Counted from the stretch's first letter, positions 51,965 to 62,259 are shown. The stretch is 64,000 bases of DNA from CAYSLU01 sp964431965 (GCA_964431965.1 CAYSLU010000020.1:3220-67219), one strand, 5' to 3'. The notes: generated by a model from the sequence alone, not told the origin. Program-made: numbers and translations.

Positions 51965-52805
51965 CGGCCGGACGGGAGGGGCGGCCGGGGCGCCGGATGA
52001 GCGCCTGGCCCGGCTGCTGGACATTATGGCGCGACTGCGGTCCGAGAGCGGGTGCCCCTGGGATCGCGAGCAGACGCTCGAGACGCTGAAGCCGTTCCTG
52101 GTCGAGGAGTCCTACGAGCTGATCGACGCCATCGACTCCGGCGCGCCGGACGCGCACCGGGAGGAGCTTGGCGATGTCCTCCTTCAACTCGTCTTCCAAG
52201 CCCAGATCCGCCGGGAGCAGGGGCAGTTTGGATTTGCGGACGTCATCGACACGCTGGCCGAGAAGCTGATCCGCCGGCACCCGCATGTCTTCGGCACCAC
52301 GGAGGTGACGGGCTCGGGGGACGTAATCCGGAACTGGGATGCCATCAAGGCGAAGGAAAAGGGCGACGACGAGGGGGCGCGCTCGGCGCTCGACGGCGTG
52401 CCCCGGCACCTTCCGGCGTTGCAGAAGGCGCACCAGGTGCAGAGCCGGGCGTCACGCGTCGGCTTCGACTGGAGCGCCGTGCACGACGTGATGGCCAAGA
52501 TCGAGGAGGAGCTGCTCGAGCTGAAGCAGGCCATGGGCGAGCGCTCCCGCGACGCGATCACCGAGGAGATCGGGGACCTTCTGTTCTCGGTCGTCAACAT
52601 CGCGCGCTTCCAGGGGATCAACTCGGAAGAGGCGCTGTCCCGCACCATCGCGAAGTTTGTCCGCCGCTTCCGTGAGATCGAGCGGCGGGTGCGAGCGGGG
52701 GGGCGCACCCTCGCGGACTGCGGCCTCGAGGAGATGGATGCCATCTGGAACGAGGTCAAGCGGGAGGAGGCGGCCCGGCCCGCCGCGGAATCCCCGGGAG
52801 GATGA
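51957..52805 (+). CDS. mazG: Nucleoside triphosphate pyrophosphohydrolase MazG
   Basis: A 282-residue MazG with two tandem domains. The first has CPWDREQTLETLKPFLVEES, EEAYE-type acids and EELGDVLLQLVFQ; the second has KIEEELLELKQAM and EEIGDLLFSVVNIAR, both with the EExxE-x-ExxD metal sites. It hydrolyses NTPs to NMPs and removes aberrant nucleotides or lowers ppGpp. The ATG lies within the end of thiC (eight-base overlap). HtrA follows directly. Confidence 0.95.
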   Translation: MDSGRTGGAAGAPDERLARLLDIMARLRSESGCPWDREQTLETLKPFLVEESYELIDAIDSGAPDAHREELGDVLLQLVFQAQIRREQGQFGFADVIDTLAEKLIRRHPHVFGTTEVTGSGDVIRNWDAIKAKEKGDDEGARSALDGVPRHLPALQKAHQVQSRASRVGFDWSAVHDVMAKIEEELLELKQAMGERSRDAITEEIGDLLFSVVNIARFQGINSEEALSRTIAKFVRRFREIERRVRAGGRTLADCGLEEMDAIWNEVKREEAARPAAESPGG

Positions 52806-52807
52806 CT

Positions 52808-54244
<1,437 letters not shown>

Positions 54245-54281
54245 CCCGGCGCGGCCGGGTCGCTGGCGAGGAGGTTTCCGG

Positions 54282-55874
54282 ATGAGTACGGAGCGTTTGT
54301 TTCTCGGGCTGGATTCGAGCACGCAAGGCCTGAAGGCGGTGGCGATCAACGCGCGCCTGGACGTGGTGGCCGAGTTCGCCGTGAACTACGACGCGCGGCT
54401 GCCGGAGTTCCGGACGCAGGGCGGCGTGCACCGGGACGGGTTGGCGGTCACCTCTCCGCCGCTCATGTGGGTGGCGGCGCTCGATCTGCTCCTCGACGAC
54501 ATGAAGCGGGCCGCGTTTCCGTTCGCCCGCGTCGCCGCGGTGTCCGGATCGGGGCAGCAGCACGGGAGCGTCTACCTGAAGGCCGGCGCGAGGGCCGCGC
54601 TGCGCGGGCTGGACCCCGCGAAGCCGCTCCGGGGCCAGGCGGAGGGGATCTACTCGGTGCCCGCCTCGCCGGTTTGGATGGATTCGAGCACGGGGCGCGA
54701 GTGCCGCGAACGAGACGACGCCCTTGGCGGGCCGCAGGCCGTCGCGGAGCGGACGGGGTCCCGATCGTACGAGCGGTTCACGGGAAACCAGATCGCCAAG
54801 ATCCGGCTGGAGCAGCCGGCGGCATACGGGGCCACGGAGCGCATCGCGCTCGTAAGCTCGTTCATGGCCTCGCTGCTGATCGGCGACTACGCGCCCATCG
54901 ATGCGGCGGACGGCTCCGGCATGAATCTCATGGACATCCGGACCCGCCGGTGGGACGCCGGCGCGCTGTCCATCACCGGGCCCGATCTGGAAGCCAAGCT
55001 GGGCGAGATCGTTCCGTCGCACCACGTGATCGGCGGCCTCCACTCGTACTACGTGCGGCGGTTCGGGTTTGCGGCGGGGTGCCGGGTGATCGCATTTTCG
55101 GGCGACAACCCCTGCAGCCTGGCCGGGCTCAGGCTGCAGGATCCCGGCTGCGTGGCGATCAGCCTCGGAACCAGCGACACGGTGTTCGGCTCGCTTTCGG
55201 AGCCGAAGCCGTCGGCGACCGAAGGGCACATCTTTGCCAATCCGGTCGATCCGGCGGCGTACATGGCCCTGATCTGCTACAAGAACGGATCGCTCACGCG
55301 CGAGCGCATCCGCGACGAGCAGGCGGGCGGCTCGTGGGACCGGTTTGCGGAGGCGCTGGCAGCGACCGCGCCCGGGAACGGCGGGCACATCGGATTCTAT
55401 GTTCTCGAGCCGGAGATCACCCCCCCGATCCTCAAGACGGGCATCCACCGGTACGGGCCGTCCGGCCGGCCGGGGTCCTCGTTCTCCGCCGCGACGGAGG
55501 TGCGGGCGGTCGTCGAAGGGCAGTTCCTGTCCATGCGCCTGCACGGCGAGCACGTGGGTCTTCGGCCCCGGCAGGTGCTGGCCACCGGCGGGGCGTCGGC
55601 CAACCGCGCCATCCTGCGCGTCATGGCCGACGTGTTCGGCGTGTCGGTTTTCACGGCCGAGCAGACGAATTCGGCCGCGCTGGGAGCCGCCTATCGCGCG
55701 GTGCACGGCTGGCGCTGCGCCGAAGGCGGGCGGTTCGAGCCTTTTGCCGAGAGCATGGCGGCCGCCAAGCCGTTCGTGCGTGCGGCCGACCCCGATCCCC
55801 GGGCGCACGGGGTCTACGCGGATATGCTGCACCGCTACGCGGAGATGGAGCGGCGCGTCGTCGGTCTGGCGTAG
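54282..55874 (+). CDS. Xylulokinase, eukaryotic XYLB-like (FGGY kinase)
   Basis: A 530-residue FGGY-family kinase. LFLGLDSSTQGLKAVAI is the phosphate-binding start, VSGSGQQHGSVY and MDSSTGRECRE the sugar region, and SRSYERFTGNQIAKI, LVSSFMASLLIGDYAPID, DGSGMNLMDI and VAISLGTSDTVFG closely echo animal XYLB rather than bacterial XylB. VLATGGASANRAILRVMADV is the late adenine-binding block. It phosphorylates D-xylulose for the pentose phosphate pathway. GAGGAGG lies eight bases before ATG 54282. It is 37 bases downstream of htrA, probably in the same transcript. Confidence 0.88.
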   Translation: MSTERLFLGLDSSTQGLKAVAINARLDVVAEFAVNYDARLPEFRTQGGVHRDGLAVTSPPLMWVAALDLLLDDMKRAAFPFARVAAVSGSGQQHGSVYLKAGARAALRGLDPAKPLRGQAEGIYSVPASPVWMDSSTGRECRERDDALGGPQAVAERTGSRSYERFTGNQIAKIRLEQPAAYGATERIALVSSFMASLLIGDYAPIDAADGSGMNLMDIRTRRWDAGALSITGPDLEAKLGEIVPSHHVIGGLHSYYVRRFGFAAGCRVIAFSGDNPCSLAGLRLQDPGCVAISLGTSDTVFGSLSEPKPSATEGHIFANPVDPAAYMALICYKNGSLTRERIRDEQAGGSWDRFAEALAATAPGNGGHIGFYVLEPEITPPILKTGIHRYGPSGRPGSSFSAATEVRAVVEGQFLSMRLHGEHVGLRPRQVLATGGASANRAILRVMADVFGVSVFTAEQTNSAALGAAYRAVHGWRCAEGGRFEPFAESMAAAKPFVRAADPDPRAHGVYADMLHRYAEMERRVVGLA

Positions 55875-56205
55875 CCCGCGCGCGGAGGCGGGGCTGCCCG
55901 GGCCGGCCGCGCGGACGGCTGCGCTCGGGCCTCGGACATGCTCCCTCCGGCGGTATCCCCGAGCGGCAGGAGAACTGCTGGCGCCCGGTCGCTCCTGCTC
56001 CGGAGCGCGAGATGCATCCGACCCTCCGATCCTCACCCGATCCGGCGCGCATGCGGACCGGCCGCCCGCGATGCGCGTCCACAACGGGATTGTCAGCAGC
56101 GTGGTTCGGGCCATATAGTGTAACGCGCAAGCGGCGTTCACCGCTTGAGCGGGTTCGAAGGACAACCAGAGGCGCGGGCTCACAGCCCGCCGGAAGGAGT
56201 CGGCT
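55875..56205. other. Intergenic region upstream of azoR
   Basis: No gene is supported in these 331 bases. A weak inverted repeat is present near 55960-56010 (GGCAGGAG and CTCCTGC-like arms). The 3' part holds the azoR promoter at 56090-56119; GGAAGGAG is the ribosome site. Confidence 0.4.
56090..56119 (+). promoter_or_regulatory. Candidate promoter for azoR
   Basis: TTGTCA (56090-56095) and TATAGT (56114-56119) are separated by 18 bases, each matching the sigma-70 consensus at five positions. The start of the message would lie about 80 bases before the gene; GCGGCGTTCACCGC at 56130-56143 is a short inverted repeat in that leader. Confidence 0.55.
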
Positions 56206-56838
56206 ATGGCTAGAATCGTTTACGTTCAGGGATCGCCGCGCGTGGAGCGGTCGTATTCCGATCGGGTGGCTCAGGCGTTCCTCGATGCCTATCGGGCGGC
56301 CCATCCGGGCGACACGGTGGCGACGCTCGACGTGTTCGGGATGAACCTGCCGGCGTTCGACGGGGTCGCGCTCGGGGCGAAGTATCGGATCATGCACGGC
56401 GAGAAGCACTCGGCGCAGGAGGCCGCGGCCTGGAAGGCCGTGGAGGACGTCATCCGCCAGTTCACGGCCGGCGACAAGTTCGTGTTCTCGGTGCCCATGT
56501 GGAACTTCGGCATCCCGTACCGGCTGAAGCAGTTCTTCGACGTCATCGTGCAGCCGGGCTACACGTTCGGGTTCACGCCGGGCGAGGGGTTCAAGGGGTT
56601 GATCACCGGGAAGCCGGCGTTCGTGGCATTCGCGCGCGGGGGGGAATACGGGGCGGGTGAGGGCGCCCTGCCGTACGACTTCCAGCGCCGCTACATGGAG
56701 CTCATTCTCGGATTCATGGGCATCACGAAGGTCCAGTCCCTCCTGGTCGAGCCGACCGAGATGTCTGGCCCGGACATGGCGAAGGCGCGTTTCGAAGCCT
56801 CGGTCCAGAAGGCCCGCGAACTGGCAAAGGCTTTCTGA
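56206..56838 (+). CDS. azoR: FMN-dependent NADH-azoreductase
   Basis: A 210-residue flavodoxin-fold azoreductase: YVQGSPRVERSYSDRV (phosphate-binding loop), FSVPMWNFGIPYRLKQFFD (the flavin-binding MPMYNF-type motif and following helix), TFGFTPGEGFKGLITGKPA, and FARGGEYG, typical of the AzoR family. It reduces azo dyes and quinones with NADH, probably for quinone detoxification. GGAAGGAG precedes the ATG, and it has its own promoter and a strong terminator behind it, so it is a single-gene unit. Confidence 0.9.
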   Translation: MARIVYVQGSPRVERSYSDRVAQAFLDAYRAAHPGDTVATLDVFGMNLPAFDGVALGAKYRIMHGEKHSAQEAAAWKAVEDVIRQFTAGDKFVFSVPMWNFGIPYRLKQFFDVIVQPGYTFGFTPGEGFKGLITGKPAFVAFARGGEYGAGEGALPYDFQRRYMELILGFMGITKVQSLLVEPTEMSGPDMAKARFEASVQKARELAKAF

Positions 56839-56861
56839 CTTTGCGCGTGCGATGCCGATCA

Positions 56862-56902
56862 GGCCGGCCGGGCCCGCGGGGGCCGGCCGGCCCGTTGTTT
56901 TT
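56862..56902 (+). terminator. Strong Rho-independent terminator after azoR
   Basis: A GC-only inverted repeat made of GGCCGGCC arms (56862-56893) is followed by GTTGTTTTT. It lies 24 bases after the azoR stop and before the greA-like promoter. Confidence 0.75.
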
Positions 56903-56922
56903 CCGATCCCGTGCACATGTCC

Positions 56923-56950
56923 TTGTTTAGGAGGGGAGGCGTGGTACACT
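56923..56950 (+). promoter_or_regulatory. Candidate promoter for the greA-like gene
   Basis: TTGTTT (56923-56928) and TACACT (56945-56950) with a 16-base spacer. The start of the message would be about 25 bases before ATG 56984. Confidence 0.45.
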
Positions 56951-56983
56951 AGCCAGATTTTCGTACGCGGGGGATCAGACGTT

Positions 56984-59140
56984 ATGAGTGAAAGCCTGCA
57001 GCAGTTGGAAGAGCGATTCCTGGCCTCGGTCGGGAGCGATCCCATCCCCGTGGACGAACTGATCGCCTTGATCGTGGGCGTTGGCAAGGGCGGCCATTCG
57101 AAGCACGCGGCCGGCTGGGCCGAGCTTCTGCAGGACGCCTTGAGCGAGCGCGGCACGCCGGCTGACGCCGCCCGCCTGCTGGAGCTCCGTCTGGGCTGGC
57201 CCGAAACCACGCCGGAGTCGGTGAAGGCGGGCTGCGCCGCCGTCGCGGCGAGCATCCTGGGCAAGGGCAAGCCCGCCGACCGCCTGCTCGAGACGCTGGG
57301 GTACAAGCCCGGCCAGACGCCGGAGGAATGCGTGGCCCGCGTGATCAAGCTCACGCGGATCGCGCCCGGCGTCATCTGCCTGAACAAGACGTGGGGCTTC
57401 GGCGTCGTCCGCTCGCTCGATCCCTTCTACGAGCGCGTGGCGATCGACTTTGACCGCAAGAAGGAGCACACGCTGGCCCTGTCCTACGCCCTCGAGTCGC
57501 TCGACCTGATCGGGCCGGACCATCTGCTGGCGCTGCGCCATAGCGATCCGGCGCGGGTCCGCCAGATGATCGAGGCGGAGCCAGCCGAGCTCGTCAAGCA
57601 GGCCATTCGCAGCTTCGGGCCGATGAACTCGGCCCGCCTTCAGGAGACCCTGGCCGCGCACGGGCTGGTGGCGGAGGGGGCGTGGAAGCCGTTCTGGGAT
57701 GCCGCGCGCAAAGGCCTGAAGAACGACCCGCTGGTCGACATGCCGGGCGAGCGCCGGTCGCCCATCACCATCCGCGAGAGCGGGCGCCGCTACGACGAGT
57801 CCTGGCTGCAGCTGATGGTCCGCGAGCGCGACCTGGAGACGATCCTCAAGCGCATCGACCAGGCCGTGGCCGATGATGCCTCCCTGGTGAAGGACGCGCG
57901 GTTCCGGGAAGTGGCGTCGAACCGCCTGGCGTACGTGGTGGTGGGGGCGGGGACGCGGCAGGTGGGCGTGTGGGCCCAGGCCGTGATGTCGGCGCACCGG
58001 CTCGGCCTGACCGCCGCGATGCCCGACTCCTCGGCGCAGGAGCAGGCGATGTTCACGGTGCCCGGATTCATGGCGGCGGCCGCCAGCCTATCCAGCCGCG
58101 ACCTCGACGAGTTCATGGAGTACATGGCGGGCCGGGACCGCGAGAAGACGGTGCAGCTGCTGCTGAAGACGTTTCCGGACCTCTCCATGACCGTGTTCAA
58201 CGCGGCCGTGGACTTTCTCACGGAGCACGGGGCGGAGGCCGAATGCGTCGAGTGCATGCGCGGCTGGATCTCCTCGCGCCAGGAGACGGTCGAGATGCTG
58301 TACTGGCTGGCCCGGCGGCCGGACTACCTGGAAGCGAAGGGGCTCGGCCGGTCGGGCGATCTGCCGTTTCGCATTCTGGCCGCCATGCGCGGCAACTACG
58401 CCTACGAGCGTCTGAAGGCGGCCAACCAGCTGCGCGAGCTGATGCAGGACGGGACGTGGCTCGAGCAGGCGACGGCGCGGATGTCCGATTTCGAGCGGCG
58501 GGAGTTCATGGCTCAGATCAGCCGATCCAGCGCGATCCGCGGGCTCGACACGCAGTCGGTCATGGCGAAGCTGATCCGCCTGTATCCCGAGCTCGGCAGC
58601 GTGGTGGCCTCCGCGTCCGACGACGAGGATCAGCCCCTCTCGGGGGGCCTCACGTCGTGGCGCTCGTACCGCGCCCGCCAGAAGGCGCTGGAGCATATCG
58701 TGCGCGAGGAGATTCCGCAGAACAGCCGCGACATCGCGCAGGCGCGCAGCTACGGCGATCTCCGGGAGAACTTCGAGTACAAGGCCGCCAAGGATCAGCA
58801 AGGGCTGCTCATGCGGCGCCAGGAGGACTTGGAGGCCGACCTCAAGCAGGTGCGCGGCACGGACTTTTCCGGCTTTCCGGTCGAGGTCGTCGGGATGGGT
58901 ACATCGGTGAAGGTTCGATTCGCCGACGGGCACGAAGAGCAGTATCATGTCTTGGGCGAGTGGGATCAGGATCCGGGCCTCGGCATCCTGTCCTGCCGGA
59001 GCCGCATGGCCGAGGTGCTCAAGGGGCATCGCCCCGGGGACGAGGTCGAGTTTCCGGCTGACATGACCGGCGGACGGTGTACCGTGATCGAAGTCGGCGG
59101 GCTCACGGATCACATCCGGCAGTGGGCGACGCAGGAATAA
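56984..59140 (+). CDS. GreA-like transcription factor with a long N-terminal extension
   Basis: A 718-residue protein. The last 145 residues are GreA-like: a coiled coil with ARSYGDLRENFEYKAAKDQQ, retaining the acidic residues (Asp and Glu of the DLxENxEY tip) that hold magnesium in RNA polymerase, and then the C-terminal globular domain (VEVVGMGTSVKVRF, GILSCRSRMAEVLKGHRPGDEVEF). Residues 1 to about 570 are helical repeats of unknown role. E. coli GreA has only 158 residues, but the chlamydial GreA is of about 715, so this long form is a PVC-type feature. The dksA-like gene follows after 104 bases. Confidence 0.85.
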   Translation: MSESLQQLEERFLASVGSDPIPVDELIALIVGVGKGGHSKHAAGWAELLQDALSERGTPADAARLLELRLGWPETTPESVKAGCAAVAASILGKGKPADRLLETLGYKPGQTPEECVARVIKLTRIAPGVICLNKTWGFGVVRSLDPFYERVAIDFDRKKEHTLALSYALESLDLIGPDHLLALRHSDPARVRQMIEAEPAELVKQAIRSFGPMNSARLQETLAAHGLVAEGAWKPFWDAARKGLKNDPLVDMPGERRSPITIRESGRRYDESWLQLMVRERDLETILKRIDQAVADDASLVKDARFREVASNRLAYVVVGAGTRQVGVWAQAVMSAHRLGLTAAMPDSSAQEQAMFTVPGFMAAAASLSSRDLDEFMEYMAGRDREKTVQLLLKTFPDLSMTVFNAAVDFLTEHGAEAECVECMRGWISSRQETVEMLYWLARRPDYLEAKGLGRSGDLPFRILAAMRGNYAYERLKAANQLRELMQDGTWLEQATARMSDFERREFMAQISRSSAIRGLDTQSVMAKLIRLYPELGSVVASASDDEDQPLSGGLTSWRSYRARQKALEHIVREEIPQNSRDIAQARSYGDLRENFEYKAAKDQQGLLMRRQEDLEADLKQVRGTDFSGFPVEVVGMGTSVKVRFADGHEEQYHVLGEWDQDPGLGILSCRSRMAEVLKGHRPGDEVEFPADMTGGRCTVIEVGGLTDHIRQWATQE

Positions 59141-59159
59141 GGCGCGGCGGGCGGCATGA

Positions 59160-59189
59160 TTGACAGGTGGCGCGGCGCAGTGGTATAAA
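59160..59189 (+). promoter_or_regulatory. Near-consensus sigma-70 promoter for the dksA-like gene
   Basis: TTGACA (59160-59165) is a perfect -35; TATAAA (59184-59189) follows after 18 bases. It is the best sigma-70 promoter in the window, and predicts high expression. Confidence 0.7.
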
Positions 59190-59244
59190 ACGGCCCTTTT
59201 TCGGGGCGGACCAGAGGTTGACCCCAGTTCGCGAGGTAGACAGC

Positions 59245-59847
59245 ATGGCAACGAAGACGACATCTAAGAAGACGGCCGCCAAGACTCCCTCCGCGAAGCC
59301 GGCGAAGCCGACTGACGCGAAGGCGGAGAAAGCCGCCGCAAAGAAACCCGCGCCCGTGACGAAGGATGTGCGCCGGGAGGAGCCTCGGAAGGACGAGAAG
59401 CCGGCATCCCTCATGTCCGAGAAGGACCGGAACGCCTTCAAGAACCACCTGCTCAAGCTCCGCGAGAAGGTGACCGGACATATCTCGTTTCTGGCCGACG
59501 ACACCCTGAACCGGGTGGACGACACGCCGACCGAGGACCGGACGGACGACTTTGACCGCGAGTTCGCCCTGAACTTGGTGAGCAGCGAGCATGATGCGCT
59601 GTTCGAAATCGACGAAGCCCTGCGGCGGCTCGAAGAGGGCCGATACGGCGTCTGCGAGTCCTGCAGCAAGCACATCGAGCGGCCACGCCTGCAGGCGCTT
59701 CCGTTCGCGAAGATGTGCGTGAGCTGCCAGACCCAGAACGAGAAGGGGCGGACGAAGTTCCGGCCGTTCGGAGCCACGATCTACCAGACGACCGAGCGAT
59801 CGGCCGAAGGTGGACCGGCGGGCGAAGAGCCGGCTCCCAGCGAGTAG
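59245..59847 (+). CDS. DksA/TraR-family zinc-finger protein with a basic Lys/Ala/Pro tail at the N-terminus
   Basis: A 200-residue protein. The first 55 residues are a Lys/Ala/Pro-rich sequence (TKTTSKKTAAKTPSAKPAKP) like histone H1 tails, followed by the DksA coiled coil (SEKDRNAFKNHLLKLREKV) with acidic tip residues and the C4 zinc finger CESC with CVSC in GRYGVCESCSKHIERPRL. DksA binds the polymerase secondary channel and tunes rRNA and amino-acid promoters with ppGpp. Start ATG 59245, eight bases after GAGG. lspA follows after 45 bases; the dksA-lspA order also occurs in Chlamydia. Confidence 0.9.
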   Translation: MATKTTSKKTAAKTPSAKPAKPTDAKAEKAAAKKPAPVTKDVRREEPRKDEKPASLMSEKDRNAFKNHLLKLREKVTGHISFLADDTLNRVDDTPTEDRTDDFDREFALNLVSSEHDALFEIDEALRRLEEGRYGVCESCSKHIERPRLQALPFAKMCVSCQTQNEKGRTKFRPFGATIYQTTERSAEGGPAGEEPAPSE

Positions 59848-59892
59848 CCGGGCGCGAGTTGTCGCGGCCGGTTGATCGGACGTACTGGCGCC

Positions 59893-60390
59893 ATGCCCGC
59901 ACTGTGCCTCAGCTTCCTGATCGTGGCTCTCGATCAGCTCTCAAAATGGCTGGTTCGGATCGAGTTTCCGCTCGGCCACTCGATCCCCATCGTGCCCGGA
60001 TGCTTCAACCTCACCTACGTCCGGAACACGGGCGCCGCGTGGGGCATGATGGGCGGCCTGAACGGATGGCTCGCCGTGCTGTCGATCGTCATGCTGATCG
60101 TCATCGTCGTGTTCCGGCGCTCGTTCCTGAGTGACGTGCCCGTTCACCGCGTGGCGCTCGGCTGCATGGTCGGCGGGATCGTCGGCAACCTGCTGGATCG
60201 TGTTCGGTTGGACTACGTGGTGGACTTCCTCGACTTCCACGCCGGCGTACACCACTTTCCCGCCTTCAACGTGGCCGACTCCGCAATCTGTGTGGGTGTC
60301 GGACTCTATGTCGCATCGTCCTTCTGGCTGACGGCGCATCCCCTCAACTCCGGACGGGGCGAGCAGACGACGGCGGCCGGCGGGGCTTGA
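59893..60390 (+). CDS. lspA: Lipoprotein signal peptidase LspA
   Basis: A 165-residue LspA with four membrane helices. Conserved blocks are LDQLSKWLV, VRNTGAAWGM, GGIVGNLLDRVRLDYVVDFLDF and FNVADSAICVG; the two catalytic aspartates lie in the last two. It cleaves the signal peptides of prolipoproteins after Cys acylation. The start is uncertain (a TTG at 59872 is an alternative that adds seven residues). It ends immediately before the miaA leader and is likely co-transcribed with the dksA-like gene. Confidence 0.95.
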   Translation: MPALCLSFLIVALDQLSKWLVRIEFPLGHSIPIVPGCFNLTYVRNTGAAWGMMGGLNGWLAVLSIVMLIVIVVFRRSFLSDVPVHRVALGCMVGGIVGNLLDRVRLDYVVDFLDFHAGVHHFPAFNVADSAICVGVGLYVASSFWLTAHPLNSGRGEQTTAAGGA

Positions 60391-60432
60391 TTGGTCCGGG
60401 GCGCGCCCCGCGCTTCCTCCGGCGACCCGACC

Positions 60433-61377
60433 ATGAACGCAGCAGTCGCCCAGGCGTATGTCCTCGTAGGGCCAACGGCGGTCGGCAAGACCGCGGTGGC
60501 GCAGTGGATTGCCGAGCGCGGCGGGTTCGATATCCTGTCCGCCGACTCCATGCTCTTCTACCGCGGGCTGGACGTTGGAACGGCCAAGCCGACCCCCTCG
60601 GAGCGGGCGCGCGCCCGGTACTGGGGCGTTGATGTGGCGGACCCTTCGGAGCGGTTCAGTGCCGGGGCCTTTCGGCAGCTTGCTCGGGCCGCCTTTGCCG
60701 ACGCGGCCGTTCGTCATGCTCCGATGATCGTCGTCGGCGGCTCGGGGCTCTACGTCAAGAGCCTGACGGACGGGCTGGCGGATGTGCCTCCCGCGGAGTC
60801 GGGGGGGCGCGCCCGCTGGGAGGCGATGCTGGCGTCGGGCGGGCCGCCGGCGCTGCTGGGTGCGCTGCGCGAGCGGGCGCCTGCCCTGGCCGAGGCGCTT
60901 CGGGATCAGGCCAATCCGCGCCGGCTGATCCGGGCCTTGGAGTTGGCGGAGGCCGGCGTCCGGGAGCCCCCTCGAAGCTGGCGCGCAACCGGGGGGACGC
61001 CTCTTACCGGGCTTCGCATGGATCCGGCCGCGCTCAAGGTTCGGATCGAAGCCCGCGTGCGGGCGATGTTCGCGTCCGGCCTGCTCGAGGAGGCTGACCG
61101 GCTGATAGCCGTCGGCGCGCTCGGGCCCACCGCCGCCCAGGCGATCGGCTATGCCGAGGCGATTGCCTGCGGGCGCGGCGAGTGCTCGCGTGAGGAGGCG
61201 ATCGCGCGCACGGCCGCCCGGACCCGGCAGCTGGCCAAGCGCCAGCTCACATGGTTCCGGCATCAGGCGAAGGTGCACTGGATCGAACTGGATGCCGCGA
61301 CCTCGGTGGAGGAGGCGGCCCGGCGCGTGATGGAGGAGTGGGATCGCTCCGGCCCAGTTGCTCTGGCTCCGTGGTGA
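60433..61377 (+). CDS. miaA: tRNA dimethylallyltransferase MiaA
   Basis: A 314-residue MiaA that adds the dimethylallyl group to A37 of tRNAs reading UNN. The Walker A is VGPTAVGKT, followed by ILSADSMLFYRGLDVGTAKP with the conserved Asp-Ser pair, VVGGSGLYVKSLTDGL, NPRRLIRALEL, and a C-terminal KRQLTWFRHQ motif. ATG 60433 is chosen; an in-frame TTG at 60391 would add 14 atypical residues. No strong ribosome site is seen. Transcribed with lspA. Confidence 0.95.
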   Translation: MNAAVAQAYVLVGPTAVGKTAVAQWIAERGGFDILSADSMLFYRGLDVGTAKPTPSERARARYWGVDVADPSERFSAGAFRQLARAAFADAAVRHAPMIVVGGSGLYVKSLTDGLADVPPAESGGRARWEAMLASGGPPALLGALRERAPALAEALRDQANPRRLIRALELAEAGVREPPRSWRATGGTPLTGLRMDPAALKVRIEARVRAMFASGLLEEADRLIAVGALGPTAAQAIGYAEAIACGRGECSREEAIARTAARTRQLAKRQLTWFRHQAKVHWIELDAATSVEEAARRVMEEWDRSGPVALAPW

Positions 61378-61432
61378 CCGGCGTCGCGCGAGCGGGGCGG
61401 CGACGGAACGCGGAAGCGGGCGTGTCTGGCCG

Positions 61433-61461
61433 TTGTGTTTCCGATCCTCATCGCATAATAT
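61433..61461 (+). promoter_or_regulatory. Candidate promoter for radC-lpxA
   Basis: TTGTGT (61433-61438) and TAATAT (61456-61461) are separated by 17 bases, about 43 bases before the radC start. The match is moderate. Confidence 0.35.
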
Positions 61462-61503
61462 CGCGCGCACATCTTCGGGGGATGATCAGGGATGGGGGGG
61501 ATC

Positions 61504-62259
61504 ATGGGGAAGCAGAAGGTGTGCGATGGAGCGACGCTATACCGCGTATGCGACATGCCGGAGCGGCTGCGGCCCCGTGAGGAGGTCGAGCGCTCGGGCG
61601 TGGAGAACGTGGCGGATGACATCCTGCTGGCGATCGTGCTGCGCAGCGGGGTGCAGGGCCTGAACGTGATCGAGCTCGCGCGGAGCATGCTCCGCCGGTA
61701 CGGATCGCTCTCCGGCATCGCGAAGGCGAGCGCGGAGGAGCTGACCTCCACGCCGGGCATCGGGCCGGTGAAGGCGCAGGTGCTGCGCGCAACCTTGGAG
61801 TTGGGGAGCCGGCTGGCCCGGGAGGCGACGGATGCGGAGTACGTGATCCGGGCTCCGGAGGATGTGGCCCGCCTGCTCCGGCCGCGGGCCCGGACGCTGG
61901 AGCAGGAGACGTTCTGGGTGCTGCTGCTGGACGCCAAGAACCGGCTGAAGGGCCAGCCGCTCGACGTGACGCAGGGGATACTCGACGCGAGCCTGGTGCA
62001 TCCGCGGGAGGTGTTCCGGGAGGCGGTGCGGGCGGCCAGCGCGGCGATCGTGGTGGCGCACAACCATCCGTCGGGCGATCCGACGCCATCGGCCGAGGAC
62101 GTGCGCATCACGCGGCAGCTGGTGAGCGCCGGCCGGGTGGTGGATATCAAGGTGCTCGACCACGTGGTCGTGGGACGGTCGAGCGCGGAGCGCCCGCAGG
62201 ATTTCGTCAGCCTCCGGGAATCGGGGGTCGTGAACTTCGAGGAGCAGCGGCAGCCATGA
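61504..62259 (+). CDS. radC: DNA repair-associated protein RadC (JAMM domain)
   Basis: A 251-residue RadC. An N-terminal helix-hairpin-helix region (LTSTPGIGPVKAQVLRATLE) precedes the JAMM metalloprotease-like domain with VAHNHPSGDPTPSAED (the His-x-His...Asp zinc motif), and it ends in VLDHVVVGRS. A repair role was proposed but has been questioned in E. coli; the biochemical function is unknown. The ATG at 61504 follows a G-rich run (ATG 61492 is an alternative). It overlaps lpxA by four bases. Confidence 0.92.
   Translation: MGKQKVCDGATLYRVCDMPERLRPREEVERSGVENVADDILLAIVLRSGVQGLNVIELARSMLRRYGSLSGIAKASAEELTSTPGIGPVKAQVLRATLELGSRLAREATDAEYVIRAPEDVARLLRPRARTLEQETFWVLLLDAKNRLKGQPLDVTQGILDASLVHPREVFREAVRAASAAIVVAHNHPSGDPTPSAEDVRITRQLVSAGRVVDIKVLDHVVVGRSSAERPQDFVSLRESGVVNFEEQRQP

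Noticed and set aside
56130..56170. A possible tRNA (GGTTCGAA-like string near 56155)
   Set aside because: No acceptor or anticodon stems can be formed around it.
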